A stretch of 64,000 bases of DNA from Casp-actino8 sp001510335 (GCA_027729635.1 JAQCEM010000004.1:1-64000); one strand, 5' to 3'. Positions 17,954 to 26,815 are shown, numbered from the stretch's first letter. Translations and numbers: made by a program. The notes: generated by a model not told the origin, from the letters alone.

Positions 17954-17965
17954 TGTGCTAGCACA
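17954..17965. promoter_or_regulatory. 12-base palindrome in divergent promoter
   Basis: TGTGCTAGCACA is a perfect palindrome beginning 6 bases upstream of the acyl-CoA synthetase ATG (minus strand). It lies in the 95-base gap to the divergent crotonase gene. A TetR- or FadR-like operator is a reasonable guess; the size is short for a full site. Confidence 0.4.
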
Positions 17966-18043
17966 TCGCGGTCGATGAAGCCGAACCACCGCGTTGCGTA
18001 GTAGAAGATAAGGAAGCAATTTGACATCTACTAAGGAGAAATC

Positions 18044-18844
18044 ATGTCTGGCACCGAGCATCTGTTGACCGAAGTGGTGGGACACACATTGGTGGTCACC
18101 ATGAACCGGCCCGAAGCCAAGAACGCCCTCAGCCCCGCAATGATCGTGGGCTTGGCCGATGCTTGGGTTCGACTCAACGAGGACGACGACATTCGATGCG
18201 CGATTTTGACTGGCTCTGGCGGGTCTTTCTGCACCGGCATGGATCTCAAGGCCCGCGCCAATGACGATGCCGGCCCAAACCCCTACCAAGAGCGTTGGGC
18301 GGCCGACCCGGACCTTCATTGGAAGGCACTGCTGCGTCACTACCGATTACGCAAACCGCTCATCGCTGCGGTTGAAGGATTCGCTGTTGCCGGCGGGACT
18401 GAAATCTTGCAAGCAACTCACTTACGCGTGGCCGGCGAAAGCGCAACGTTCGGAGTGTTTGAAGCCAAGCGTGGTCTTTTTCCGGTGGGCGGAAGTACGG
18501 TTCGACTGCAACGTCAGATTGGGTACACGAATGCTCTCGAAATGTTGTTGACGGCACGGGGATACACCGCTGCTGAGGCCAAGGAAATCGGCCTCATCGG
18601 ACATGTGGTGCCCGATGGTCAAGCTTTGACGAAATCCTTGGAATTGGCCGAAATGATTTGTGCGAACGGTCCGCTCGCAGTTGAGGCGATCTTGAAGTCG
18701 GTCCAAGAAACAGCAGCGTTGCCCGAGGCCGAGGCCCTCAAGCTTGAGTTCGAAATTGGCTGGCCGATTTTCTCGACGAATGATTCAAAAGAGGGTCCGA
18801 GGGCATTCGCTGAGAAGCGCTCCCCCAACTGGACCCGCACCTGA
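18044..18844 (+). CDS. Enoyl-CoA hydratase/isomerase (crotonase family)
   Basis: A 266-residue crotonase-fold protein. The first oxyanion-hole loop is in SFCTGMDLKARA and the second in EGFAVAGGTEILQATHLRV, the family signature. The stretch FGVFEAKRGLFPVGGS contains the acidic residue expected near the active site. The family covers hydration of 2-enoyl-CoA and several isomerase, hydrolase and ring-opening reactions, so only the superfamily is certain. AAGGAG lies about 8 bases before the ATG. It diverges from the acyl-CoA synthetase/CoA transferase operon and ends at a double-hairpin repeat shared with the thiolase operon coming the other way. Confidence 0.87.
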   Translation: MSGTEHLLTEVVGHTLVVTMNRPEAKNALSPAMIVGLADAWVRLNEDDDIRCAILTGSGGSFCTGMDLKARANDDAGPNPYQERWAADPDLHWKALLRHYRLRKPLIAAVEGFAVAGGTEILQATHLRVAGESATFGVFEAKRGLFPVGGSTVRLQRQIGYTNALEMLLTARGYTAAEAKEIGLIGHVVPDGQALTKSLELAEMICANGPLAVEAILKSVQETAALPEAEALKLEFEIGWPIFSTNDSKEGPRAFAEKRSPNWTRT

Positions 18845-18857
18845 CCCGGAACTAATC

Positions 18858-18967
18858 AGCCACTCTGTACTTTGAGTTCCACCAGTCGAAACCCAAAGTA
18901 CAGAGTGGCTGTTTTTACCCACTTTGGAAGATAGTTACCGCTAGGCGGCAGCCGAATTCCAAAGTGG
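18858..18967. repeat. Double-hairpin intergenic repeat, copy 1 (bidirectional terminator)
   Basis: The gap between convergent genes holds two hairpins. The first has a perfect 17-base stem (AGCCACTCTGTACTTTG at 18858-18874 with its complement at 18894-18910) followed by GTTTTT, a good plus-strand terminator. The second pairs CCACTTTGGAA (18919-18929) with TTCCAAAGTGG (18957-18967) around the core TACCGCTAGGCGGCA (18936-18950), which itself contains CCGC-TAG-GCGG. The same core and outer stem occur at 58986-59087. Confidence 0.8.
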
Positions 18968-18973
18968 CGATTT

Positions 18974-20131
18974 TTAGGGTTTGGTGGACGAGACGAGCCA
19001 CATTGCAAAGAACTGGCTACCGCCGCCATACGCATGTCCTATGGCCTTCTTCGCCCCTTCAATCTGATGCTCGCCAGCCTTGCCCATCACCTGCATCGCC
19101 GCTTCACCAAATCGCAGCATTCCGGACGCACCGATCGGATTACTTGAGAGCACGCCACCTGACGGGTTGACCGGCAGCGAGCCGCCCATTTCAGTGATGC
19201 CATCTTCAACCCAACGCCACCCTTCGTTGCGCGGTGCGAATCCCAAGTTCTCCAGCCACATCGGCTCGAACCAAGCGAACGGCACGTACATCTCAACGAC
19301 GTCAATTTCTTCAGCTGGATTCTTAATTCCGCCTTTACGCCACAAATCAGCCGCGCACATTTCTCCGGCAACCGGGCTCACTTGTTCACGGCCGGCAAAT
19401 GCAGTTGGCTCGCTACGCATCGACGTTGCGTGAACCCATGCTTTTGGTCCGGCGTGCTTGTCGGCGCGCTCTTCGCTCATCAACACCAACGCCATCGCAC
19501 CATCGCTTGACGGGCAGGTTTCAATAAAGCGAATCGGGTCCCACAACATTGGGGTCTCGAGTGCTTTTTCAAGCGTCCAATCGGGTTCATGCAAATGCGC
19601 GTACGGGTTCTTGCACGCATTTGTTCGATCTTTCACTGCAACCATTGCACCAATATGTGACGGCGCACCAGAACGAGCGATATATCCACGCACGATCGGC
19701 GAGAAGTATCCACCAGCACCGGCGTGCACGGGCATACCAAACGGAATCGGCACACTTAAAGCCCACATCGCGTTGCCGTCACTTTGCTTTTCAAAGCCGA
19801 TTGTCAAAACTGTTCCGTGAATTCCCGCCATCACATGTTGCGCCGCAACAATCGCTGTCGATCCACCCACTGAACCCGCGGTGTGAACGCGGAAGACTGG
19901 TTTGCCGTGAGCGGCTAACGCATCAGCCAGCCACAGTTCTGGCATTGCCACACCTTCAAGAGAGTCCGGCGCCTTACCGATCACAATCGCATCAACATCA
20001 GCAATCGTGATGTTGGCATCAGCCAACGCACGATCAACTGCCTCGCGCACCAAACCAGCAATTGAAACATCGGCGCGACAAGCCGCGTGCTTTGTTTGTC
20101 CTACTCCGACGACCGCACAAAGTTCAGCCAT
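18974..20131 (-). CDS. Thiolase-fold protein lacking the nucleophilic Cys (Ltp2/SCP-x-like)
   Basis: A 385-residue thiolase-superfamily protein from the ATG at 20131 (AELCAVVGVGQTKHA). The position of the thiolase nucleophile reads HTAGSVGGSTAI, without Cys. The GHP motif is SSNPIGASG, with Asn for His, and the C-terminal CxG region is GHAYGGGSQFF, without Cys. The remaining NPSGG and C-terminal glycine framework is intact. This pattern is known for Ltp2-type retro-aldolases of sterol side-chain degradation, which work with a DUF35 partner. Two DUF35 genes and a second Cys-less thiolase lie immediately upstream in the operon. Thiolytic activity is unlikely. Confidence 0.82.
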   Translation of the reverse strand: MAELCAVVGVGQTKHAACRADVSIAGLVREAVDRALADANITIADVDAIVIGKAPDSLEGVAMPELWLADALAAHGKPVFRVHTAGSVGGSTAIVAAQHVMAGIHGTVLTIGFEKQSDGNAMWALSVPIPFGMPVHAGAGGYFSPIVRGYIARSGAPSHIGAMVAVKDRTNACKNPYAHLHEPDWTLEKALETPMLWDPIRFIETCPSSDGAMALVLMSEERADKHAGPKAWVHATSMRSEPTAFAGREQVSPVAGEMCAADLWRKGGIKNPAEEIDVVEMYVPFAWFEPMWLENLGFAPRNEGWRWVEDGITEMGGSLPVNPSGGVLSSNPIGASGMLRFGEAAMQVMGKAGEHQIEGAKKAIGHAYGGGSQFFAMWLVSSTKP

Positions 20132-20132
20132 G

Positions 20133-21191
20133 TCACTCACCCTCCATGACGCATACCAGATTTTGTTGCAACATCGGCCCACTTGTGCAGTGAGCCAAAA
20201 CTCGATCAGCCGAAGCGGCAAAAATACTTTCAGCAGCTTCGGCAAATCGTGCCAAGCCCGCGGCCATTAATGGGTTCGCCACCAATGCACCTCCACTTGG
20301 ATTGATATGCGTTGATTCGCCTAAGCCCATCGCGTTTCGCAGCAGCAGCTCTTGATGCGTGTACGGAGCGTGAATCTCGGCAACATCAATGCGGTCATTA
20401 CCTACTCCGGCTTTTTGTGCAGCAATCGCAGCCGACGAACTCTCAATCATTGAACGAGCGCCCAAACGCTGCGTATCAATGCGGTGATCGATTCCTCGAA
20501 TCCAAGCCGGCCGCTCTGCTAATCGACGAGCGATATCACCGGCCGCCAAAATAACTGCGTTACAGCCGTCAACAGGAGTCGCACAGTCGTGTGCACGCAG
20601 CGGATTCATGGTGTACGGCATCGCTAATAGTTCTTCAACTGATTCATTGCCTTTAGTGAACGCAATCGCGTTGTTGTTCGCATCACGACGACTACGCGAT
20701 GCAACTTCAGCCATCTGTCGTTCGGTCATAACACCAGCATCGAGGCAGGCGCGAGCTTGTAATGCAGCAAGTGCGTCAAACCCGGGCTTCAGCGGTGCAA
20801 CCATGTAAGGATCGGTTTGCAAACTAAGGATTTGATCAATTGGCCCAGAGGTTGTTTTCCCATTTGAGAAGACAAGAGCGACGTCGACCTCACCAGTTTG
20901 AATCTTGACCCATGCTTCGTAAAGAGCAAGGGCACCATCTGCTTCAACATGGCTTTCGATAATCGGCGGCCACGCACCAATTGCATCTACCGCTGCAACA
21001 AAACTGAACGGCTGACCGCTCATGTAGTCGCACGAACCGTGACACCAAAAGCCAATGTCGCTTCGTTCAATTCCGACTTTGTCCAGCAACTGTTGAATAA
21101 CTGGTAACAAAATTTCTACCGATGTAAAAGTGCTGTTGACTTCACTCGGACGCTGCACAGTTCCGACGATTGCAATATCTCGTAGCGCCAT
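20133..21191 (-). CDS. Second divergent thiolase-fold protein
   Basis: A 352-residue thiolase-like protein starting MALRDIAIVGTVQRP. It also lacks the nucleophilic Cys: the equivalent helix reads ESHVEADGALALYEAW. It keeps INPSGGALVANPLMAAGL (Asn in place of the catalytic His) and ends with HCTSGPMLQQNLVCV. The chain is shorter than a normal thiolase. It ends 1 base before the next gene and begins on the stop of the DUF35 gene (TGATG overlap), so the two thiolase-like proteins are probably made in equal amounts and may form a heteromer. It could be a structural subunit or a second active subunit of an aldolase complex. Confidence 0.75.
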   Translation of the reverse strand: MALRDIAIVGTVQRPSEVNSTFTSVEILLPVIQQLLDKVGIERSDIGFWCHGSCDYMSGQPFSFVAAVDAIGAWPPIIESHVEADGALALYEAWVKIQTGEVDVALVFSNGKTTSGPIDQILSLQTDPYMVAPLKPGFDALAALQARACLDAGVMTERQMAEVASRSRRDANNNAIAFTKGNESVEELLAMPYTMNPLRAHDCATPVDGCNAVILAAGDIARRLAERPAWIRGIDHRIDTQRLGARSMIESSSAAIAAQKAGVGNDRIDVAEIHAPYTHQELLLRNAMGLGESTHINPSGGALVANPLMAAGLARFAEAAESIFAASADRVLAHCTSGPMLQQNLVCVMEGE

Positions 21192-21688
21192 CAGCTTGCT
21201 CCCGATTCTGTGCCCATCACACGATCTGGCTCACCAGTGGGACGAAAGTGTTGAATGTTTTCCAACGACGGACCCCATTCAGATTTGTCTTTCCACACTG
21301 GTTCAACCCGCATACCAATGCGCACATCTTCTGCTTCACATTCTTGAATGAGGTGCTGCATGGAGATGTCAGCACCGTCAAGCAAAATTTGCGCAGCCAC
21401 ATACGGTAATTTAATTTTTTGTCCTAAGAACGGAACGTTGACGATGCAAAAAGTTGTGATCGTTCCCTTCGGTCCTACTTCAACATCGCCAGCCAAAATT
21501 TTGGCGCACTTCGGACACACACCATTGCGCGGAGGGAAATACACCAGAGCACAACTCGGACAACGTTTGCCGACAAACTTGCCATTCATGAGACCTGCGA
21601 GGTGGCTTGTCGCATTAGGACCAGCTGACCAGTTGTAGGTCACGCCAATTGGTTGACGAAGTCGTACCAATCCATCGGCTTCACTCAT
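21191..21688 (-). CDS. DUF35 OB-fold protein with zinc ribbon
   Basis: A 165-residue DUF35 protein. A rubredoxin-like zinc ribbon (Cys43, Cys46, Cys58, Cys61) follows a helical N-terminus, then an acyl-CoA-binding OB fold with GTITTFCIVNVPF and LPYVAAQILLDGADI. In sterol catabolism ChsH2 has such a domain that binds the Ltp2 aldolase. Related proteins also assist HMG-CoA synthase and the DAPG hydrolase and acyltransferase complexes. Its stop shares a base with the thiolase-like gene downstream and its start overlaps the second DUF35 gene by 4 bases. A tight complex with the two thiolase-fold proteins is the best reading. Confidence 0.85.
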   Translation of the reverse strand: MSEADGLVRLRQPIGVTYNWSAGPNATSHLAGLMNGKFVGKRCPSCALVYFPPRNGVCPKCAKILAGDVEVGPKGTITTFCIVNVPFLGQKIKLPYVAAQILLDGADISMQHLIQECEAEDVRIGMRVEPVWKDKSEWGPSLENIQHFRPTGEPDRVMGTESGAS

Positions 21689-22197
21689 GACACACCTCCC
21701 ACAACATCAAAACAGGCAATGTCGGTGACGCCGCCGGGTCGATCCTGCGCCCAACGAACCTTCACTTTGGTGCCAACTGCAATGTTCTCGGGCGAACCCG
21801 CATCAACTGCGTGCAACATCGGCACATCGGCCCCGTCAATCGTGATCAGAGCCCAGGCGAAAGGATGAGCCAGAGGTTGACCTTCAACTGGGGTGGATTG
21901 CCACGCCCACGTGGTCACCGTTCCCATATCAGATAGTGATACCCATTCACTTAATTGTTCGCCGGTCAGTGGGTCGAACTCGGCCGGAGGGAAATACACC
22001 CGTCCGTCGCTTCCGCTAGTCCCTTCAAGTCGACATTCGGATAACGACGTGAAGAACCGTGACAGCAATGTTCCCACGGTTCTTTTGTACGGGTACGAGA
22101 CTTCGAGCGGCGCTACAAAAACGTCGCCGACCATGGCGTGAGATGTTGTTCCAGACACAAATAATTTCTTATCACGCCAGCGGCTTGCAGGACTCAT
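21685..22197 (-). CDS. DUF35-like OB-fold protein with degenerate zinc ribbon
   Basis: A 170-residue DUF35 relative and first gene of the minus-strand operon. The OB-fold half is clear (GTVTTWAWQSTPV, HPFAWALITIDGADVPMLHAV). The ribbon region (residues 50-80, ECRLEGTSGSDGRVYFPP) has only Cys55, so it cannot bind zinc with four Cys ligands. Residues 15-45 resemble the strand and helix that normally precede the ribbon. Two DUF35 proteins plus two thiolase-like proteins in one operon suggest an (A,B)(C,D) complex. The degenerate copy may be structural or bind the acyl-CoA tail. Confidence 0.75.
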   Translation of the reverse strand: MSPASRWRDKKLFVSGTTSHAMVGDVFVAPLEVSYPYKRTVGTLLSRFFTSLSECRLEGTSGSDGRVYFPPAEFDPLTGEQLSEWVSLSDMGTVTTWAWQSTPVEGQPLAHPFAWALITIDGADVPMLHAVDAGSPENIAVGTKVKVRWAQDRPGGVTDIACFDVVGGVS

Positions 22198-22311
22198 TAC
22201 AAAACACTTCTCTCGCCTTACTCTTCCCGACTCGCCTATACCTACGTTGGGCCTTTGTTGCTAGTGTCACAGTGTCAGGTCATGGGGATCTTGGCTAGGT
22301 AGGGGGAAGAC

Positions 22312-23796
22312 ATGTCTCGTTCGTTGAAATTCGGGTCAATGAAATTTGTTCGTACATGCGCAGCAGTTTCTTTGATTGCACTTGCAACAGTCGGTTGCTC
22401 GAATCGCAACAGTGATGACACGGCTACGACTCAAGCACCTGCCACCGCCGCACCAACAGCAACCGACGCTCCGAGCGCCACTGACGCACCCGTCACGACC
22501 GATGCACCTACTGGTCCAATGTTTGGAACAATGGCGAGCCCCTGTGGTCCAGCCACTGAAGCTGGAGTTCCTACGATCGCCGATGGTCAAAACGGTGGCG
22601 ACACGATCAAGCTTGGCACTGCCAATGACCATGGCTACGAAGGCGCCCCAGGTACCACTCTTGAAATGCTTGATGCTGCCAAGGCCTTCGCTGGTTGGTG
22701 CAACGCCCAAGGTGGCGTGCGCGGACTCCCGATCGAGATCGTCGACCTTGACGGCAAATTGTTCTCGGTTCCTCCCTCGATGGAACAAGCATGTAGCGAA
22801 GTGTTCGCAATGGCTGGTGGTGGCTGGGTCTTTGACGACCAGATGTACCCCCGATTCCACGAATGCGGAATGATCTCATTCTCGGGCTATGCCGTGAGCG
22901 CAACAGCGTCCATGGCCAATGGAAAGATTCAGCCGATTCCCAACCCACCCAATGAAAAGCCAGCTCAATGGCTGAACTGGGCTAGGGACACCTATCCCGA
23001 AGCAATCAAAAAAGCTGCGCTTATCTACGGTGACTTTTTAACAACCAAGAATGTCGCCGATCAATTAGCAGCAACGATGAAGGTTGTCGGTGGATTCGGC
23101 GAGCCGTCAATGATTACTTATAACCCCGCTGGCGAAGCTAACTGGACTCCTTTTGCACAAAAATTGAAATCCGCTGGCATCACATTCATGTCGTTCGTTG
23201 GAACTGACTCAAACTTAGTCTTGCTCTACAAAGCAATGCGCGAAGTTGGTTATGTACCAGACGTCGTACTGAACGAAGCCAACTTCTATTCGTCCATGAT
23301 GGTCGCCGAAGGTAACGCCGCCTCCAACGAAGGCTTCTTAGCCCGAACGATGTACGCACCTTTTGAAGAAGCCGAAGATTTCCCAGGTATGGCCTCGTAC
23401 TTAGCCATGATGGCGACGCACAACCGAGAGGGACGTATCGCCGGTCTTGGATTGCAAGCAACTTCCGCCTTGCTGATGTTTGTCACCTCTGCTAACGCAT
23501 GTCTTGATAGCAACAACAACGTTCTCGAGCGTGAATGCGTATTAGCAGAAGGTATGAAGATCACTTCTTGGACTGGTGGAGGTCTGCACAGCGAAACCAA
23601 TCCGGCTGCTAAGACTGCACCTAAGTGTGGGCTCATCATGGGCATCAAAGATGGCAAATGGGCGCGTATCTATCCAGAGGTGGGTTCAGCCGATGACAAT
23701 GGTGGCGGTTGGCATTGTGATGAAAACGGAGCAGTCGAAATTGTGGGCGACTTCGGCGATGTGACATCTGGTGTTGATCCAACTCGGCCAAACTGA
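22312..23796 (+). CDS. Branched-chain-type ABC substrate-binding lipoprotein
   Basis: A 494-residue lipoprotein with an N-terminal signal and lipobox ATVGC, Cys29 being the predicted acylation site. About 45 residues of Thr/Ala/Pro/Asp repeats follow as a wall-spanning linker, then a type I periplasmic binding fold with conserved GWCNAQGG and GGGW...DDQ...PRFH blocks. AGGGGGA lies about 6 bases before the ATG. It is the first gene of the importer operon with the fused permease 35 bases downstream. It is a paralogue of 5306-6778. Ligands of such proteins extend beyond amino acids to aromatic acids, amides and short-chain acids; here a compound feeding the adjacent CoA pathway is likely. Confidence 0.87.
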   Translation: MSRSLKFGSMKFVRTCAAVSLIALATVGCSNRNSDDTATTQAPATAAPTATDAPSATDAPVTTDAPTGPMFGTMASPCGPATEAGVPTIADGQNGGDTIKLGTANDHGYEGAPGTTLEMLDAAKAFAGWCNAQGGVRGLPIEIVDLDGKLFSVPPSMEQACSEVFAMAGGGWVFDDQMYPRFHECGMISFSGYAVSATASMANGKIQPIPNPPNEKPAQWLNWARDTYPEAIKKAALIYGDFLTTKNVADQLAATMKVVGGFGEPSMITYNPAGEANWTPFAQKLKSAGITFMSFVGTDSNLVLLYKAMREVGYVPDVVLNEANFYSSMMVAEGNAASNEGFLARTMYAPFEEAEDFPGMASYLAMMATHNREGRIAGLGLQATSALLMFVTSANACLDSNNNVLERECVLAEGMKITSWTGGGLHSETNPAAKTAPKCGLIMGIKDGKWARIYPEVGSADDNGGGWHCDENGAVEIVGDFGDVTSGVDPTRPN

Positions 23797-23831
23797 GTCG
23801 GCTTCAATGTGATGAATCGATCTGATCTCTG

Positions 23832-26105
23832 ATGCAAGAACTTTTGACGTTCACCATCATTGGTCTGTCCACGGGCGCTATCTATGCAGTAGTCGCCAGT
23901 GGCTTGGTAGTCACGTACACAACATCTGGCATATTCAACCTTGCTCACGGGGCGACCGGAATGCTGGCTGCATTTACGTATTGGCAATTGCGATTTGACT
24001 GGAATCTGCCCGCCCCAATAGCGCTCTTCATCACGCTGTTCGTTTTATGTCCGATCTTTGGACTGGTTACTGAACGATTCGTTATGCGCGGCTTACAGGG
24101 CACCTCCGAGGTCGTCAAACTGTCGGTGACAGTTGCGTTGTTTGCATTCATGATCGGAATCGCTAACTGGATTTGGCCGAGCGATTCAAGCCGTGAGGCC
24201 TTCTTAAAGTTCTATGAAGGAAACAAGGTTTCAATTTTTGGCATCAATATCAGCTGGCACAAACTCATCACCTTCGGTTGCGCAATCTTGGTCGCCATTG
24301 TTTTGCGTCTCTTGTTGTTCCGCACTCGCATGGGCGTTGCGATGCGGGCAGTTGTTGACGATCGCGCACTGACCGAACTCAATGGTGGTCGCCCTGATCG
24401 CGTGGCCATATTCGCGTGGGCGCTCAGCGCAATGCTTGCTGGCCTCGCCGGAATCTTGCTCGCTGGCGAACAGCAACTCAACATTGAGCCGCTCGTTTTT
24501 TTGGTTATCAATGCATACGCCGCGGCCATCATCGGTCGCTTGAAGAATTTGCCGATGACGTTTGCTGGAGCCGCAGTTCTTGGTTTGCTGGACGCGTACT
24601 ACCTTCAGTTCTCTGACAAGTCTTGGTTCCCACAATCAATTATGGGATTCGGAATTTCTGGGATGCGAGCGTCAATTCCCACGATCGTTCTTTTCATCGC
24701 ACTTCTCGCCCTTCCACAAAGTCGACTGCGCGCGGGTGTCGTGCGTATTCGCGAACAGAATAAGATGCCAGCCTGGAACACATCATTGTTAGGCGCGGTT
24801 TCGCTCATTGCTGTCGTGGTTGCCATATCCGGCATGCTCACACGCTCAAACACTCTTTTGTTGCTCAACGGATTCACCTTTGCCATCGTGGCATTATCGC
24901 TTGTCCCTCTTACTGGATACGCCGGCCAAATGTCGCTTGCGCCGTTGACCTTCGCTGGTCTTGGTGCAATTGCGATGTCAAAACTTCCGGGCGACGGCAA
25001 CTTGCTGACATTAATTGCGGCGGTTGTCATCGTTGCGCTCGTCGGTGCACTTGTTGCACTCCCCGCCATTCGACTCTCTGGAATTTACTTGGCACTATCA
25101 ACAGCAGCGTTTGCAGTGTTGGTGACAAAACTTATTTTCAATCAGAAGCAAACTTTCATGAGTGGCAATATCTCGGTGCCAGTGCTGGATATCCCGTTCC
25201 TTGAAATCAATACACCGCGTGGCCGCCTCATTTTGGCATCAATCGCATTCTCAGTCTTAGGTCTCGGAGTCGTGGCAATTCGCCGCAGCCGCCTTGGACG
25301 TCGTCTCATAGCGCTGAAAGACTCTCCGGCTGCAGCAGCAACGTTAGGTATGAGCCTGACCCGCACCAAGTTGGCAGCCTTTGCTATTTCGGCTGGCATC
25401 GCAGCCTGTGCAGGCGCACTAGCCGGCGACAAAGTCAGTCCGCAGCAATATGACTTCACTCAAAGCCTGCCCATCGTGTTGCTCACGGTCGTCGGCGGAG
25501 TCGGAACTGTCGGAGGCGCATTGTTTGGTGGCCTAATGCTTGGTGGCAACTCAGTCCTCGCAACCGTTGTACCAACACTCAAGAACGTCACCAAGATTCT
25601 TCCTGGCACAATCGGCGTCACTCTCGGCCGCAATCCGAGTGGAGCAGCCAATCAGATTGCTGATGCTTATCGCTCACTCACCAATCGTTGGAGCCTGCTT
25701 GCATTTGCCGCGGCAGGCGCAATTGTCATCTGGATTCTTGATGCGCAATACGTGATTTCTCACTGGGCGTTCTTTATTGCTGGAGTCTTCTGGATACTTG
25801 CCGTCACCCCTAACCTGGTCGGCATTATGCAAGCGACAAGAACTCGTCGAATCATTGCGAGCATCTATCTCGGCATCGGCGTCATTGTCTCAATTTCAAT
25901 TGACTGGGATAACGCAGTTGACTCAACGGGCAAACGTCTCATCGCACTCATTCTGCTTATTGCTTTGTTTGGTGTTGGGGCACAACGAGTCGCCGAGAAT
26001 GCGCCGCGAATCCATCGCTCGTCGCCTGACGTGATCGGTCTAACAAAAGATTTCACCGACGAAGAACTTGATCATGCCGAGCGCGAGTTAGGTGTGGTGC
26101 TCTGA
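23832..26105 (+). CDS. Fused LivH-LivM ABC permease with extra C-terminal membrane domain
   Basis: A 757-residue membrane protein. Residues 1-295 match a LivH-type permease (GLSTGAIYAVVASGLVVTY, NGGRPDRVAIFAWALSAMLAG). Residues 310-600 match LivM (LLLLNGFTFAIVALSLVPLTGYAGQ split across two segments, GMSLTRTKLAAFAISAGIAA). The last ~150 residues add about four more membrane segments and a short acidic tail that are not part of either family. Fusing both halves puts the whole channel on one chain. It follows the binding lipoprotein and overlaps the ATPase start by 1 base (TGATG). It would import a polar organic acid or amide. Confidence 0.88.
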   Translation: MQELLTFTIIGLSTGAIYAVVASGLVVTYTTSGIFNLAHGATGMLAAFTYWQLRFDWNLPAPIALFITLFVLCPIFGLVTERFVMRGLQGTSEVVKLSVTVALFAFMIGIANWIWPSDSSREAFLKFYEGNKVSIFGINISWHKLITFGCAILVAIVLRLLLFRTRMGVAMRAVVDDRALTELNGGRPDRVAIFAWALSAMLAGLAGILLAGEQQLNIEPLVFLVINAYAAAIIGRLKNLPMTFAGAAVLGLLDAYYLQFSDKSWFPQSIMGFGISGMRASIPTIVLFIALLALPQSRLRAGVVRIREQNKMPAWNTSLLGAVSLIAVVVAISGMLTRSNTLLLLNGFTFAIVALSLVPLTGYAGQMSLAPLTFAGLGAIAMSKLPGDGNLLTLIAAVVIVALVGALVALPAIRLSGIYLALSTAAFAVLVTKLIFNQKQTFMSGNISVPVLDIPFLEINTPRGRLILASIAFSVLGLGVVAIRRSRLGRRLIALKDSPAAAATLGMSLTRTKLAAFAISAGIAACAGALAGDKVSPQQYDFTQSLPIVLLTVVGGVGTVGGALFGGLMLGGNSVLATVVPTLKNVTKILPGTIGVTLGRNPSGAANQIADAYRSLTNRWSLLAFAAAGAIVIWILDAQYVISHWAFFIAGVFWILAVTPNLVGIMQATRTRRIIASIYLGIGVIVSISIDWDNAVDSTGKRLIALILLIALFGVGAQRVAENAPRIHRSSPDVIGLTKDFTDEELDHAERELGVVL

Positions 26106-26815
26106 TGTCACTTCTTGAAATTCGCGGCGTCATGGTTCGCTTTGGTGGAGTCATGGCCATTGGCGGCGTCGACCTTGATGTTCAAGCTGGCGAAGTCACT
26201 GGTCTGATCGGTCCTAACGGTGCTGGCAAGACCACCCTGTTTAACGTCATCAGCGGAATGCAAGAGCCGACTGCTGGTTCGGTGCATGTCAGTGGCGTTG
26301 ACGTGACGAACGAAGCCCCGCACCGTCGAGCCAAGCGCGGTCTTGCTCGAACCTTCCAACGCCTCGAATTGTTTAGTTCGCTGACCGTACGTGACAATGT
26401 GCGCGTTGCCGCCGAACTTGCGGCGCTCACAAACATCGATGAGACAGTTGACAATCTGCTTCAAAAAGTCGGAGTCAGTGATTTAGCCGAACAAACAGCG
26501 GGCGATCTTCCTACCGGATCAGCACGCCTCGTTGAGATAGCCCGTGCTCTCGCAACTGGTCCGCATTTACTTCTTCTTGATGAGCCAGCTTCTGGTCTTG
26601 ATGAAGCAGAAAGCGAACGCCTTGGTGTTTTATTGCGACAACTCACCGCCGATGGACTTGGTGTTTTACTTGTCGAGCACGACATGAGTTTGGTCATGCA
26701 TGTATGCGATCAAATTTTTGTGCTCGATCTCGGACTCATTATCGCCAACGGAACACCAACGGAAATTCAACATGACCCCAAGGTGCTTCAGGCATATCTC
26801 GGAGCGCCATCATGA
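26105..26815 (+). CDS. LivG-type ABC ATPase
   Basis: A 236-residue ABC ATPase of the branched-chain type. Walker A is GPNGAGKTT near residue 37, the Q-loop region is ARTFQRLELF, and Walker B is LLLLDEPASGLDE. The signature is LPTGSARLVEIARAL. LivG proteins usually have LPYGQQR here, so this one is unusual but keeps the central Gly. A switch His is in LVEHDMSLV. It overlaps the next ATPase gene by 4 bases, and the two should form a heterodimer on the fused permease. Confidence 0.88.
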   Translation: MSLLEIRGVMVRFGGVMAIGGVDLDVQAGEVTGLIGPNGAGKTTLFNVISGMQEPTAGSVHVSGVDVTNEAPHRRAKRGLARTFQRLELFSSLTVRDNVRVAAELAALTNIDETVDNLLQKVGVSDLAEQTAGDLPTGSARLVEIARALATGPHLLLLDEPASGLDEAESERLGVLLRQLTADGLGVLLVEHDMSLVMHVCDQIFVLDLGLIIANGTPTEIQHDPKVLQAYLGAPS

